From the NCBI GenBank assembly GCA_016285075.1, contig JAEEQB010000014.1, forward strand, positions 1-64,000: 64,000 nt of DNA, given 5' to 3'. Origin of the DNA: Prevotella sp. (GTDB lineage Bacteria > Bacteroidota > Bacteroidia > Bacteroidales > Bacteroidaceae). Below, piece after piece: positions 52,608 to 60,756 of this stretch. The notes under the pieces were generated by a model that worked only from the letters and a program-made list of their open reading frames with translations, made no database searches and had not been told where the DNA came from. The position numbers and the translations under genes were made by a program. Within the stretch, counting starts at the first letter, position 1. Each line of letters starts with the position of its first letter.

Positions 52608-53708
52608 ATGATGAGTGAATACAAAAAAATTGTGCTAACAGGCGGTCCGTGTGCCGGGAAGACTACGGCATTGGTACGCATTATTGAGTATTTCTCAAGT
52701 TTTGGATATAAAGTGTTTGCAGTGCCAGAGGTGCCTACACTCTATAGTCAGGGTGGTTGGAACTACCTGACACCTAATCGTCAGCTGTACTACGAGGGAG
52801 AACGTTGCATCCTTGCTACCCAATTGGCGTTGGAAGACAGTTTTGAACAACTTGCAAAGGTGTGCAAGAAACCTGTCCTGATTGTCTGTGACCGTGGAGC
52901 ACTGGATATCTCTGCTTACATGAAACAGGATGAATGGGACGAGATAACCAGCAGTATAGGTACACATTCCAATGAGTTGCGCGAACGATACGACGCTGTA
53001 CTCCACTTGGTGTCTGCTGCCAATGGTGCCGAGCAGTACTATACCACAGCTACCAACGCCATTCGCTATGAGAAGGCAGATGAGGAGGGACTGCGTATTG
53101 CACGTGAATTGGATAAGAAAGTGATACGAGCCTGGACAGGGCATCCCCACCTGCGCGTCATTAATAATCATGATGATTTCGACAGGAAGATGAACCGCGT
53201 GCTGAAGGAGATTTCCAATGTGTTGGGACTTCCACAGCCAATTCAAGAAGAGCGGAAATATCTTGTGGAACTGACGGGTGAGTTGCCCGACTGCATAGAG
53301 AGTGACATTGTCCAGACCTATCTTGTCAGTGAGCCAGGAACAGAGGTCCGTTTGCGCCGCCGTTCTTGGAATGGAAAAGTGGTAAATGTACACAAAACAA
53401 AGAAACGCCTTTCCGAGACAGAACAGATTGAGACAGAGCGTCAGGTGACCAATGCATTGTATGAGTCTCTCCTTCAGCAGGCCGATCCTTATCGCAGCAC
53501 TATCCATAAAATCCGTCAGAGTTTCATTTGGAAGGGACAGTATTTTGAACTGGACACCTATCTGGGCGTACTCTCAGGGTTGGTGATTTTGGAGACCAAG
53601 GGCATTGCAGATGTTGAGGATGTCAACTTCCCGCCTTTCATCAATGTGAAAGAGGAAGTGACTGGCAATTATCAGTATTATAACTATAATCTGGCTCTCA
53701 GAAAATAA
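52608..53708 (+). CDS. NadR-like P-loop ATPase fused to a CYTH domain
   Basis: Residues 1 to about 190 form an AAA_28/NadR-like kinase fold with Walker A GGPCAGKTTAL and Walker B VLIVCDRGALDISAYM. Residues about 205-366 look like a CYTH triphosphatase-type tunnel: EERKYLVEL at the start, EVRLRRRSW, FELDTYLG and YYNYNLALRK at the end. The CYTH ExExK motif is altered to QxExK, and LETKG replaces the usual EIEL, so catalytic competence is uncertain. It begins 4 bp after the antiporter gene and ends 6 bp before rmuC. Substrate unknown; nucleotide or polyphosphate chemistry is likely. Confidence 0.85.
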   Translation: MMSEYKKIVLTGGPCAGKTTALVRIIEYFSSFGYKVFAVPEVPTLYSQGGWNYLTPNRQLYYEGERCILATQLALEDSFEQLAKVCKKPVLIVCDRGALDISAYMKQDEWDEITSSIGTHSNELRERYDAVLHLVSAANGAEQYYTTATNAIRYEKADEEGLRIARELDKKVIRAWTGHPHLRVINNHDDFDRKMNRVLKEISNVLGLPQPIQEERKYLVELTGELPDCIESDIVQTYLVSEPGTEVRLRRRSWNGKVVNVHKTKKRLSETEQIETERQVTNALYESLLQQADPYRSTIHKIRQSFIWKGQYFELDTYLGVLSGLVILETKGIADVEDVNFPPFINVKEEVTGNYQYYNYNLALRK

Positions 53709-53714
53709 AGGCTG

Positions 53715-55082
53715 ATGGAAGTCGTGCTTTACATCTTCATTGGCGTGGTGGTAGGAATTGTGGGTGCCTATCTTCTGGCCAATCATAAGCTGACAGAACG
53801 TTCCCTGCGTTCTGAAGGATTGGCAACTTCGCTCCGCCATACAACGGCAGAGTTGGAAGCCAGCCGTGAGATGATTGGTCGTATTCAGGCAGAAAACAAA
53901 CATCTGCAGGCAGAGAACACCCGTTTGATTGCCGATTGCCAGTCTCAGAAGAACGAGATAGCAATGATGAAGGAGCAGACCGCCAGTGAGAACCGTCTTC
54001 GCCTGGAACAGTTTCAGCAGCAGCTTAGAGTGGTGCGTGAGCAGTTTCAGAATCTGGCAACTACGGTGCTCACTACTACATCAGAACAGCTCCGTTCACA
54101 GAATCGTGAGGCAATGGAGCATGTGACAAAACCGATCAACGAGAGTATCGCAGAGCTGCAGAAAGCTATTGTTGACAGCGACCGCGAACAGGCCAAGACG
54201 GCTGCTTCGCTCACAGAGCAGTTGAGACAGGTGCAGGAGCAGGCTCAGAAGATGGACAAGACTGCCAACCGTCTGACTAATGCACTTCGTGGCGACTCAA
54301 AACAAGCTGGCGACTGGGGCGAATTGGTTCTTCAGGATCTGCTTGACTCTCAGGGATTCAAACGGGGTTACGATTACGATGTCCAGGATACCATTACCTC
54401 AGAGGACGGATTTGTGGTGCGCAATGATGACACGGGGCGCAGGATGCGTCCTGACGTTGTGCTCCATTATCCTGGGCAACAAGATGTTATCATCGATGCA
54501 AAGGTGTCTGTCAAAGCCTACTATGACTATGTGAACGAACAAAACGAAATGGTGAAGAAACAGATGCTCGATCGCCATGTTCAGAGCCTGCTGTCTCATG
54601 TTAAGGAGCTGGCAGCGAAGGATTACAGTCGTTATGTGCAGCCTCCGAGAAAGGCTATCGACTTTGTTATCATGTATGTTCCTAATGAAGCAGCCTTGCA
54701 GGTGGCACTTGCTCGTGATCCAAAGCTGTGGAATGAGGCATTCGAGAAGAAGGTATTCATCAGCAGTACACAGAATTTGTTTGCTATTCTTCGTATGATT
54801 CAGATTGCCTGGCGTCAGCATAATCAGACGGAAAACCAAAAGAAGATTGTAGGGCTGGCAGAGCAGTTGGTGTCGCGTATTGGACTTTTCCTTGAACGTT
54901 CCCAGAAGGTGAGTCATGACCTTGATGCCTTGCGTTCTGACTATGATGATCTGCAAAAGAGTATGGACGGAACACGTGGCATCATACAGAAGGCTAACGA
55001 GATGAAACGCTTGGGTATTAAGGAAGACGTTAAGCATCCTATCTCTCAGTTGGATTTCGGCGAAGACACGTATATTAATTAG
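53715..55082 (+). CDS. rmuC: DNA recombination protein RmuC
   Basis: RmuC limits recombination between short or inverted repeats. The 455-residue protein has an N-terminal membrane segment (VLYIFIGVVVGIVGAYLLA), a long coiled coil (about 35-190), and the RmuC nuclease-like core: GDSKQAGDWGELVLQDLLDSQGF, RRMRPDVVLHYPGQQDVIIDAKVS and FVIMYVPNEAALQVAL. The Asp and Lys of VIIDAKVS match a PD-(D/E)XK-type site. It follows the CYTH-fusion gene by 6 bp. Confidence 0.94.
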   Translation: MEVVLYIFIGVVVGIVGAYLLANHKLTERSLRSEGLATSLRHTTAELEASREMIGRIQAENKHLQAENTRLIADCQSQKNEIAMMKEQTASENRLRLEQFQQQLRVVREQFQNLATTVLTTTSEQLRSQNREAMEHVTKPINESIAELQKAIVDSDREQAKTAASLTEQLRQVQEQAQKMDKTANRLTNALRGDSKQAGDWGELVLQDLLDSQGFKRGYDYDVQDTITSEDGFVVRNDDTGRRMRPDVVLHYPGQQDVIIDAKVSVKAYYDYVNEQNEMVKKQMLDRHVQSLLSHVKELAAKDYSRYVQPPRKAIDFVIMYVPNEAALQVALARDPKLWNEAFEKKVFISSTQNLFAILRMIQIAWRQHNQTENQKKIVGLAEQLVSRIGLFLERSQKVSHDLDALRSDYDDLQKSMDGTRGIIQKANEMKRLGIKEDVKHPISQLDFGEDTYIN

Positions 55083-55095
55083 GAAGGAGATTATT

Positions 55096-56079
55096 ATGAA
55101 GCTATTAAAGTGGGGATTTATAGGTTGTGGCGAGGTGGTCGAACTGAAAAGCGGACCAGCATTCAGCGAGGTGGAAGGCTCGCAGGTGGTAGCTGTGATG
55201 AGCCGTACTGAGCAACACGCACGGATGTATGCCATCAAACATGGTGTGCCGCGATGGTATACCGATGCCCAGGAACTGATAGACGATCCTGATGTCAATG
55301 CCGTCTATGTGGCTACACCGCCATCCAGCCATGCTACCTTTGCCATTATGGCCATGAAGGCTGGAAAGCCTGTGTACGTAGAGAAACCCTTAGCTGCTTC
55401 CTACGAAGACTGTGCACGTGTGAATCGTATATCGGAACAAACAGGTGTTCCTTGTTTTGTGGCCTATTATAGGCGCTACTTGCCTTATTTTCTGAAAGTA
55501 AAGGATATCATAGACCAGCAGGTGATAGGTAAGATACTGAATGTGCAGGTGCGCTTTGCTGTTCCCCCTCGTGAACTGGATTACAGTCATCCTGATACAT
55601 TACCCTGGCGCTTGCAGCCAGAGATAGCTGGTGGCGGTTATTTCTATGACTTAGCTCCCCATCAACTCGACCTGCTTCAGTATTACTTCGGCGTGATTCT
55701 CGAAGCCCGTGGTATCTGTGCCAACCGGGGCCAGCTATATAAGGCTGAGGACTCCCTGAGTGCCTGTTTCCGTTTTGAAAACGACTTGCCAGGTTCTGGT
55801 TCGTGGTGTTTCGTGGCTCATGAGTCGGCACGTGAAGATTGCATTGAGGTGATGGGTGACAAAGGACGCCTCACTTTTTCTGTTTTTGACTATGCACCCA
55901 TACAGCTTTATACCAGCTGTGGGGTGGAGAGTATCACTGTGCCTAATCCCCCATATGTGCAATTCCCTATAGTCAAGAGTGTCATAGAACATCTGCAAGG
56001 AAACGGCGTATGTACTTGTACAAGTGTCTCGGCAACTCCTGTCAATTGGGTGTTAGACCGAGTGCTCGGAAAAATCTGA
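55096..56079 (+). CDS. Gfo/Idh/MocA-family oxidoreductase
   Basis: The 327-residue protein has an N-terminal Rossmann domain (GFIGCGEVVELKSG), the family EKP motif in VYVEKPLAASYEDC, and a C-terminal alpha/beta domain with GGGYFYDLAPHQLDLL, holding the His-type catalytic region. Such enzymes oxidise or reduce sugars or inositols with NAD(P). The first glycine-rich turn reads GCGEVV, slightly off the GxGxxG form. Substrate cannot be told. It follows rmuC by 13 bp. Confidence 0.9.
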   Translation: MKLLKWGFIGCGEVVELKSGPAFSEVEGSQVVAVMSRTEQHARMYAIKHGVPRWYTDAQELIDDPDVNAVYVATPPSSHATFAIMAMKAGKPVYVEKPLAASYEDCARVNRISEQTGVPCFVAYYRRYLPYFLKVKDIIDQQVIGKILNVQVRFAVPPRELDYSHPDTLPWRLQPEIAGGGYFYDLAPHQLDLLQYYFGVILEARGICANRGQLYKAEDSLSACFRFENDLPGSGSWCFVAHESAREDCIEVMGDKGRLTFSVFDYAPIQLYTSCGVESITVPNPPYVQFPIVKSVIEHLQGNGVCTCTSVSATPVNWVLDRVLGKI

Positions 56080-56122
56080 TAGGCGAAGATATTTCAAACT
56101 AAACTGTAGTCTTTGAAAAGTG

Positions 56123-57238
56123 ATGAAGTATGTGCTTATAATGCTAATGTTGTTTGCAGTTGTTCTGTGTGATGCGGAATCGCTGCAACAAGATGCGGAA
56201 TCGCTGCAACAAGATAGTGTGCTTGTTGATAGTGTGCCCAAGCGTAAGATTAGCAAGGTACGTCAGACCATCCGTGATTTCGACCGTCTGCAAAAGGATT
56301 ATATAGAACCCCAGCATTATGAGTTCACCGTTATGGCTCAGGCCACACGTAACTTTGAAAACTTCATTCTTAGCAGCAATGGCCAAAGCATCCTTTTGGC
56401 TCCCGACCAGAATATAAAGATAGGTCCGTACTTCGGATGGCGATGGTTCTTCCTTGGCTATACGTTTGAATTGAACAATCTTAATTTTTGGAGACGCGGG
56501 CTGAAAAAGGAGTTTGACCTGAGTATCTACTCATCACAGGTGGGCGTAGATCTGTTCTATCGTCGTACGGGCAATGACTACAAGCTGCGTGAGGTTCGTT
56601 TGGGGTACGATATTGACGGCTCACAACTTGAAGGAGTCGGTTTTGATGGTATCAACGTGGGTATTACAGGTGTCAACGCATATTATATCTTCAATCATGG
56701 ACGATTCTCCTATCCTGCAGCCTTCAGTCAGAGCACCTGCCAGAAGGTGAGCTGTGGCTCCTGGATGGCTGGGGCAGGATTCACGAAAAACACCTTGAAC
56801 CTGAATTTTGAGAAGCTGAAGAGCGTGGTAGAGGGGGGTATTGTGTCAGAGCAGGCCGTGAAACTCGATAGCGGCATGATGTTCGACCACATTGACTACA
56901 ACGATTTCAGCCTTTCGGCTGGCTATGCCTATAACTGGGTATTTGCTCCTAACTGGCTGTTCTGTGCTTCCGGGCAGTTGGCATTGGCCTATAAGACCAG
57001 CTATGGAAAGACTGTAGATGAGAATAACGGTTTCGATTTCAAGAAAGTCAACCTCGACGGTATCGGCCGGTTCGGTATGGTTTACAACAATACACGCTGG
57101 TATGTTGGATGGAGTGTAATACTTCGTTCCAACAACTATCATACTTCCCGCTTTACCGCCAACAATGTGTTTGGCTCAATGAACACCTATATAGGATACA
57201 ACTTCAAATTGAAAAAGAAATATCGCAACAAAACATGA
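56123..57238 (+). CDS. DUF4421 outer-membrane-type protein
   Basis: The 371-residue exported protein has a signal peptide (MKYVLIMLMLFAVVLCDA) and a beta-rich body typical of DUF4421: PQHYEFTVMAQATRNFENFILSS, LLAPDQNIKIGPYFGWRWFFLGYTFELNN, and an end YIGYNFKLKKKY. It could form an outer-membrane beta-barrel. A 21-bp tandem duplication at 56171-56212 doubles DAESLQQ just after the signal peptide. ATG 56123 is chosen over the GTG before it. The stop overlaps the next start as ATGA. Confidence 0.82.
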   Translation: MKYVLIMLMLFAVVLCDAESLQQDAESLQQDSVLVDSVPKRKISKVRQTIRDFDRLQKDYIEPQHYEFTVMAQATRNFENFILSSNGQSILLAPDQNIKIGPYFGWRWFFLGYTFELNNLNFWRRGLKKEFDLSIYSSQVGVDLFYRRTGNDYKLREVRLGYDIDGSQLEGVGFDGINVGITGVNAYYIFNHGRFSYPAAFSQSTCQKVSCGSWMAGAGFTKNTLNLNFEKLKSVVEGGIVSEQAVKLDSGMMFDHIDYNDFSLSAGYAYNWVFAPNWLFCASGQLALAYKTSYGKTVDENNGFDFKKVNLDGIGRFGMVYNNTRWYVGWSVILRSNNYHTSRFTANNVFGSMNTYIGYNFKLKKKYRNKT

Positions 57239-58110
57239 TAAGAATCATTGTCTCTGTCATCCTTGCCATTAGTTGCATGAAGGGGCTGATAGCTCAAGCC
57301 TCAGAGTCTGCCTGCTACTATACGCCTGCAGACAGCATCCGTATTGTGACATTGCTCGATGAGGCAAGCCGACAGTCACGCACAACAGACTTCCCGCTTT
57401 TCTTTGCACGGAAGTTCATGGGTACACCTTACGTAGCACACACGTTGGAGGTTCTGGATGGTGAGGAACGGCTCATAGTCAATACCCGGCAGCTTGACTG
57501 TACTACGCTAGTGGAGAATGTGACAGCCCTGACGCTTTGTGCCTATCGCAGTCTTTATACTTTTCGCGACTACCTGAATACCCTGATGTCGCTGCGTTAC
57601 AGACAAGGAAAGCTCGACGGCTATACGAGCCGTCTGCACTATTTCACCGACTGGATACTCGACAACACCCAGAAACAGCTTGTCGATGAGATACATCAGC
57701 CTGTACCACCATTTACTGCCTTACAGACTCTTCATGTCAACTACATGTCTTCCCATCCTCAATCCTATAAGGCTCTGCGCCAGCATGCTGCCTTTGTAGA
57801 TGTTATTCGCCAGCAGGAAGACTCCCTGACAGGCCGCGTGTTCCGCTATATACCCAAGTCGGCACTGTATAATCCCAGTCAGGCATTACGTCTAGCAGTT
57901 CATGATGGTGACATCATCGCCATTACCTGTGACAAACCAGGACTCGATATAGCCCATTTGGGCTTTGCTGTCTGGCGTGACAACGGGCTGCACCTCCTCA
58001 ATGCATCCCAATTGCATAAAAAGGTAGTAGAGGAGCCGATGAACCTGTACGATTATTTGCAGAAACACTCATCGTTCACAGGAATACGCATTGTCAGAAT
58101 CAGAAAGTAA
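57235..58110 (+). CDS. DUF1460 protein, NlpC/P60-like cell-wall amidase
   Basis: From ATG 57235, which overlaps the previous stop, the protein has 291 residues with a signal peptide (MIRIIVSVILAISCMKGLIAQA). The DUF1460 core includes FMGTPYVAHTLEVLDGEERLIVNTRQLDCTTLVENVTALTLC, whose Cys is the likely nucleophile of a papain-like fold, and a later His in KPGLDIAHLGFAVWRDNGLHLLNAS. Members of the family cleave muropeptides. Coupling to the DUF4421 gene suggests a shared envelope role. A longer frame from 57109 lies inside the upstream gene and is rejected. Confidence 0.87.
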   Translation: MIRIIVSVILAISCMKGLIAQASESACYYTPADSIRIVTLLDEASRQSRTTDFPLFFARKFMGTPYVAHTLEVLDGEERLIVNTRQLDCTTLVENVTALTLCAYRSLYTFRDYLNTLMSLRYRQGKLDGYTSRLHYFTDWILDNTQKQLVDEIHQPVPPFTALQTLHVNYMSSHPQSYKALRQHAAFVDVIRQQEDSLTGRVFRYIPKSALYNPSQALRLAVHDGDIIAITCDKPGLDIAHLGFAVWRDNGLHLLNASQLHKKVVEEPMNLYDYLQKHSSFTGIRIVRIRK

Positions 58111-58148
58111 TTAATCAACAGATAGAAACCTTAAAAAACAGAGAAGAT

Positions 58149-58532
58149 ATGGAATTACCCGATTTTATGAGTTATGCCAACAAGTTCTCAAGCAGTGACT
58201 TTACAGAGAAAATATCGCGCATTGCCAAACGTGCAGGCGCCAAGTTGGTCTATGCCGCACTGATTCTGTACTATACACTTCAGAGCGACAAGGTGAGTGC
58301 TAAGGACAAAGCTATGATCATAGGTGCCCTTGGCTATATGATCAGCCCACTTGATGTCATTCCCGATGCCATTCCTATTGCTGGTCTGAGTGATGATCTG
58401 GCCGTTTTAATCTACGTCCTGAAAAAGTTCTGGATAGACGTCGACCCGGAAGTGAAGGAACGGGCTAAAGAAAGGCTTCGCAAGTGGTTCGATGATGACG
58501 AAATTGATGAGATAGACACGCTTTTCGATTAG
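58149..58532 (+). CDS. YkvA-type DUF1232 small membrane protein
   Basis: The 127-residue protein has the DUF1232 motif GYMISPLDVIPDAIPIAGLSDDLAVL across two hydrophobic helices (about 58-100), and an acidic C-terminal tail (WFDDDEIDEIDTLFD). Function of the family is not known to me. It lies 38 bp after the DUF1460 gene and ends the operon. A family A repeat array follows 23 bp past the stop in the same orientation as the gene. Confidence 0.88.
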   Translation: MELPDFMSYANKFSSSDFTEKISRIAKRAGAKLVYAALILYYTLQSDKVSAKDKAMIIGALGYMISPLDVIPDAIPIAGLSDDLAVLIYVLKKFWIDVDPEVKERAKERLRKWFDDDEIDEIDTLFD

Positions 58533-58554
58533 CCGGAACAGAAAAAAGAGGACT

Positions 58555-58627
58555 TTGTTTTTGCGTTAAGGCGAGGAGATTTTGCGCTAAGGCGCAAGGT
58601 GTTTTGCGTATACTCAAAAGCGTTTCA
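58555..58627 (+). repeat. 22-bp tandem repeat array, family A, copy 2
   Basis: TTTGCG begins at 58560, 58581 and 58603 (21 then 22 bp). On the minus strand the sequence follows copy 1 (141-230) nearly base for base but with one unit fewer, including the AAACGCTTTT edge. One unit reads TTGCGCCTTAGCGCAA, in which both arms changed together relative to copy 1 so that pairing is kept and extended to six pairs. Confidence 0.87.
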
Positions 58628-58780
58628 TCCCCCGTCTTTCTCCCATGAGCATTGGACCTTGCACCAACGAAGTCCCGTCCTCTCAACCCTGAAGCCCGGC
58701 TGAGGCTGTTATAAGGGTGGGAGACTTTAGTTAGTAACGGTCTGGTTTGAGCAAGCTGATAAGTTCGACTCTCGATTGCA

Positions 58781-58945
58781 TTCACCTGTCACTGTCGGAT
58801 GGAACGTTCTCTTTAAGCTGTCCAAGGTCGAGATTCAAGCAAGAGAGCGACTCTCTTCAAGCAAGAGGACGCCTCTCTTCAAACAAGAGAGCTACAAGAT
58901 CCAAGCAAGAGAAACTTCCGTCGGCAAAGAGAGAACTCACTTCGT
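58781..58945 (+). repeat. 22-bp tandem array, family B, locus 3 (best copy)
   Basis: Units start at 58812, 58834, 58856, 58878 and 58900 with an exact 22-bp period. The core is TTCAAGCAA plus arms such as GAGAG-CGA-CTCTC; the next unit has GAGG-ACG-CCTC, a paired change that keeps the hairpin. The 5' block TTCACCTGTCACTGTCGG then ATGGAACGTTCTC and the tail GTCGGCAAAGAGAGA match locus 2 at hppA. No gene fits the sequence. Confidence 0.9.
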
Positions 58946-59166
58946 GATTGCTCAACATCTGACCAGTGCCCCGTGGGGACTCGAACTCTTATCGAAGACC
59001 TTACGAGAAACTATTGATACTAAAACCGTTACATAACAAACGGCTGTCGGCAACCAACAGAAGCTTACTGTTTTCATTGTAAGCATTGTTGAAATACACG
59101 TTGTAGCAGTCGTGGTTTCGCTGTACCTTTGCTTTCGCAATAGTATGACACTAACGTGCCATTAAT

Positions 59167-59328
59167 CCCGAATCGGTCATTAGCGTTATGATGAAAACAG
59201 CCTTTATTTTGGAGCAGATGCCCTGCTGCTTTGAGTGTGCAATGGGGTTCCATTGTCATCGAAAAGCGGCGGGACAGATGACAAAAAGAAGGCTTGTTAG
59301 CGCATGACAGCCTAATGACCGATTCGGG
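59167..59328 (+). mobile_element. MITE-like element, copy 1 (162 bp)
   Basis: The element begins CCCGAATCGGTCATTAG and ends with its perfect 17-bp reverse complement. TTAA lies at or within one base of both ends, possibly the target site. It has no reading frame. A second copy of the same length and orientation is at 59860. It looks like a non-autonomous DNA transposon, though no transposase with matching ends is in the window. Confidence 0.78.
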
Positions 59329-59390
59329 TTAAAAGAGCACAGTTTGTTGCAATTAGAGCTTTTTTTTCATCACCATTTTTTCTGTTTTCA

Positions 59391-59548
59391 CCTACATACC
59401 TACATGCATTTGATATATCTTCTTGTATTTTAGTGAATTAGTATGATTAGCCACATACATATTAACTACATATTAACTACATATAGCCTACATCATCTCT
59501 AACAACATATTACCTACATCATCACTACCTACATAATGACTATATATG
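59391..59548 (+). repeat. 11-bp CTACAT-type tandem repeats (family D, left cluster)
   Basis: ATTAACTACAT occurs twice in tandem near 59461-59482, followed by ATAGCCTACAT and more diverged CTACAT-containing units over about 150 bp. The reverse complement of the unit, ATGTAGTTAAT, forms a matching cluster at 60297-60438, so the two clusters face each other about 750 bp apart. Confidence 0.75.
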
Positions 59549-59716
59549 TCAAGCAAGTTTTAGATTATAACTGAAAAGTGTACCACTTTCCAATTGCCAA
59601 GATGTGCACTTTTCATTTTCCATATACAAGCAGGCTGAAAGCAAGGGGTTTAATCCCATTCCGCTCCAATCGTAACAGGCATTCACCGCGGCTTATCTTT
59701 GTTTCAAGCGATATTT

Positions 59717-59794
59717 TCTCTAGAGAATTTGACGCTTTAAAGCCTGTTTAGTAATCGTAAGTACCCATTGCGCTGCAGAAATCTCTAGAGAATT
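59717..59794. repeat. Pair of palindromic TCTCTAGAGAATT sites
   Basis: TCTCTAGAGAATT occurs at 59717-59729 and 59782-59794, 65 bp apart. The core TCTCTAGAGA is a perfect 10-bp palindrome. No promoter or gene is next to them. Chance is possible in repeat-rich DNA. Confidence 0.5.
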
Positions 59795-59859
59795 CGTTCA
59801 CTACTCCCATCCTGAATAGTTGCTAACCAGTATCTTCCATCGTTCCAGAGCCCATTAAA

Positions 59860-60021
59860 CCCGAATCGTTCATTAGCCTAATGATGAAAACAGCCTTCAT
59901 TTTGGAACAGATGTCCTGCAGATTTGAGTGCGCAATGGGGTTCCATTGTAATCGTAAAGCTGCGGGGCAGATGACAAAAAGAAAGCTTGTTAGCGCATAA
60001 CAGCCTAACGACCGATTCGGA
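59860..60021 (+). mobile_element. MITE-like element, copy 2 (162 bp)
   Basis: This aligns with copy 1 over all 162 bases without a gap; I count 17 substitutions by eye. The terminal repeats have decayed (CCCGAATCGTTCATTAG left, CTAACGACCGATTCGGA right). ATTAAA borders both sides. The internal hairpin CAATGG...CCATTG is kept. Confidence 0.78.
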
Positions 60022-60098
60022 TTAAAGCTATAGGAAGTACCGGTTTTACCAGGATTATTGTGGATAGTTCTTTTTCGGTGTCGGACTTAGCGTTTCTC

Positions 60099-60200
60099 TT
60101 CAAGTAATCTAACGCTGATAACCAGGCATGTCAGTGGCTCTCATCCAGTAAGAGAGCGACGTTTACCAAGCAAGAGAATCCTCATTGGAAAAGAGAGTAT
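60099..60200 (+). repeat. 22-bp tandem array, family B, locus 4 (degenerate)
   Basis: Positions 60099, 60121, 60143, 60165 and 60187 begin units with decayed TTCAAGCAA cores (ACCAAGCAAGAGAATC is the best). The preceding TGTCGGACTTAGCGTTTCTC resembles the 5' block of loci 2 and 3. The 22-bp phase survives even where the bases do not. Confidence 0.65.
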
Positions 60201-60296
60201 TCGATTTCTGATTTTCCAACCCTTGACTGTCCATCCCTAGGTGCTTAGTTTCTCTGATGGGAACTTTCAAAACTACTGTCATTGATCGTGTGTTGT

Positions 60297-60438
60297 TTTA
60301 TGTAGGCGACTATGTAGTTATATGTAGGCAACTATGTAGTTATATGTAGTTAATATGTAGTTATTATGTAGGTGGAATTATCAGTTAAATGGTTTGCAAT
60401 CAGTGCTATACGCATATACTATGTAGTTATGTAGGTAC
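60297..60438 (-). repeat. 11-bp ATGTAG-type tandem repeats (family D, right cluster)
   Basis: Units TATGTAGGCGA, CTATGTAGTTA, TATGTAGGCAA, CTATGTAGTTA and TATGTAGTTAA follow each other with an 11-bp period (22-bp higher-order period), with further ATGTAG copies to 60435. The cluster is inverted relative to 59391-59548 and adjoins the transposase remnant. Confidence 0.8.
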
Positions 60439-60440
60439 TT

Positions 60441-60722
60441 TTACGAATTTCGGCTCTTATCTATTTCCTGTCTGACCATAATGATTAGGCGGGGCTTCTT
60501 CCAGTCCTGTGCCTGACAGATACTCTCCGCAATATGAATGCCATCTGCCACCTACGTCCATTTTACCTGAGAAGCCAGCTGTATCTTGATAGAGTTATTG
60601 AAGCGGCATGCTACGATATAGGACAAGAGCTTCTCTTCCAGACGGTCGAATATCTCACCGCTGAAGAAGCCACTGTGCAAAGTAGGGGCATAATCTGATT
60701 GATTGTTCTGTAAGACGTTATG
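60441..60722 (-). pseudogene. IS1380-type transposase fragment (decayed)
   Basis: The minus-strand frame reads HNVLQNNQSDYAPTLHSGFF, then SGEIFDRLEEKLLSYIVACR, a TAG stop after QVKWT, and continues VADGIHIAESICQAQDWKKP followed by RLIIMVRQEI. This resembles the middle of Bacteroidota IS1380-family DDE transposases. The stop codon, the lack of both ends and the neighbouring repeats show that it is inactive. Confidence 0.7.
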
Positions 60723-60725
60723 AAA

Positions 60726-60756
60726 AGAAGCATGGAGAAAGAATCCCCATGCTTCT
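60726..60756 (-). terminator. Terminator of the Sus-like operon
   Basis: A perfect 10-bp inverted repeat AGAAGCATGG (60726-60735) and CCATGCTTCT (60747-60756) is followed on the minus strand by TTTTC. It lies about 150 bp past the glycan-binding lipoprotein gene, beside the transposase remnant. Confidence 0.7.

Noticed and set aside
57109..57234. N-terminal extension of the DUF1460 protein
   Set aside because: It lies within the preceding gene; ATG 57235 overlaps that gene's stop and begins a normal signal peptide.
58776..59036. Protein-coding frame of 86 codons rich in QARERLSS-type repeats
   Set aside because: It is a translation of the family B DNA repeat; the same DNA elsewhere is read in other frames or interrupted by stops.
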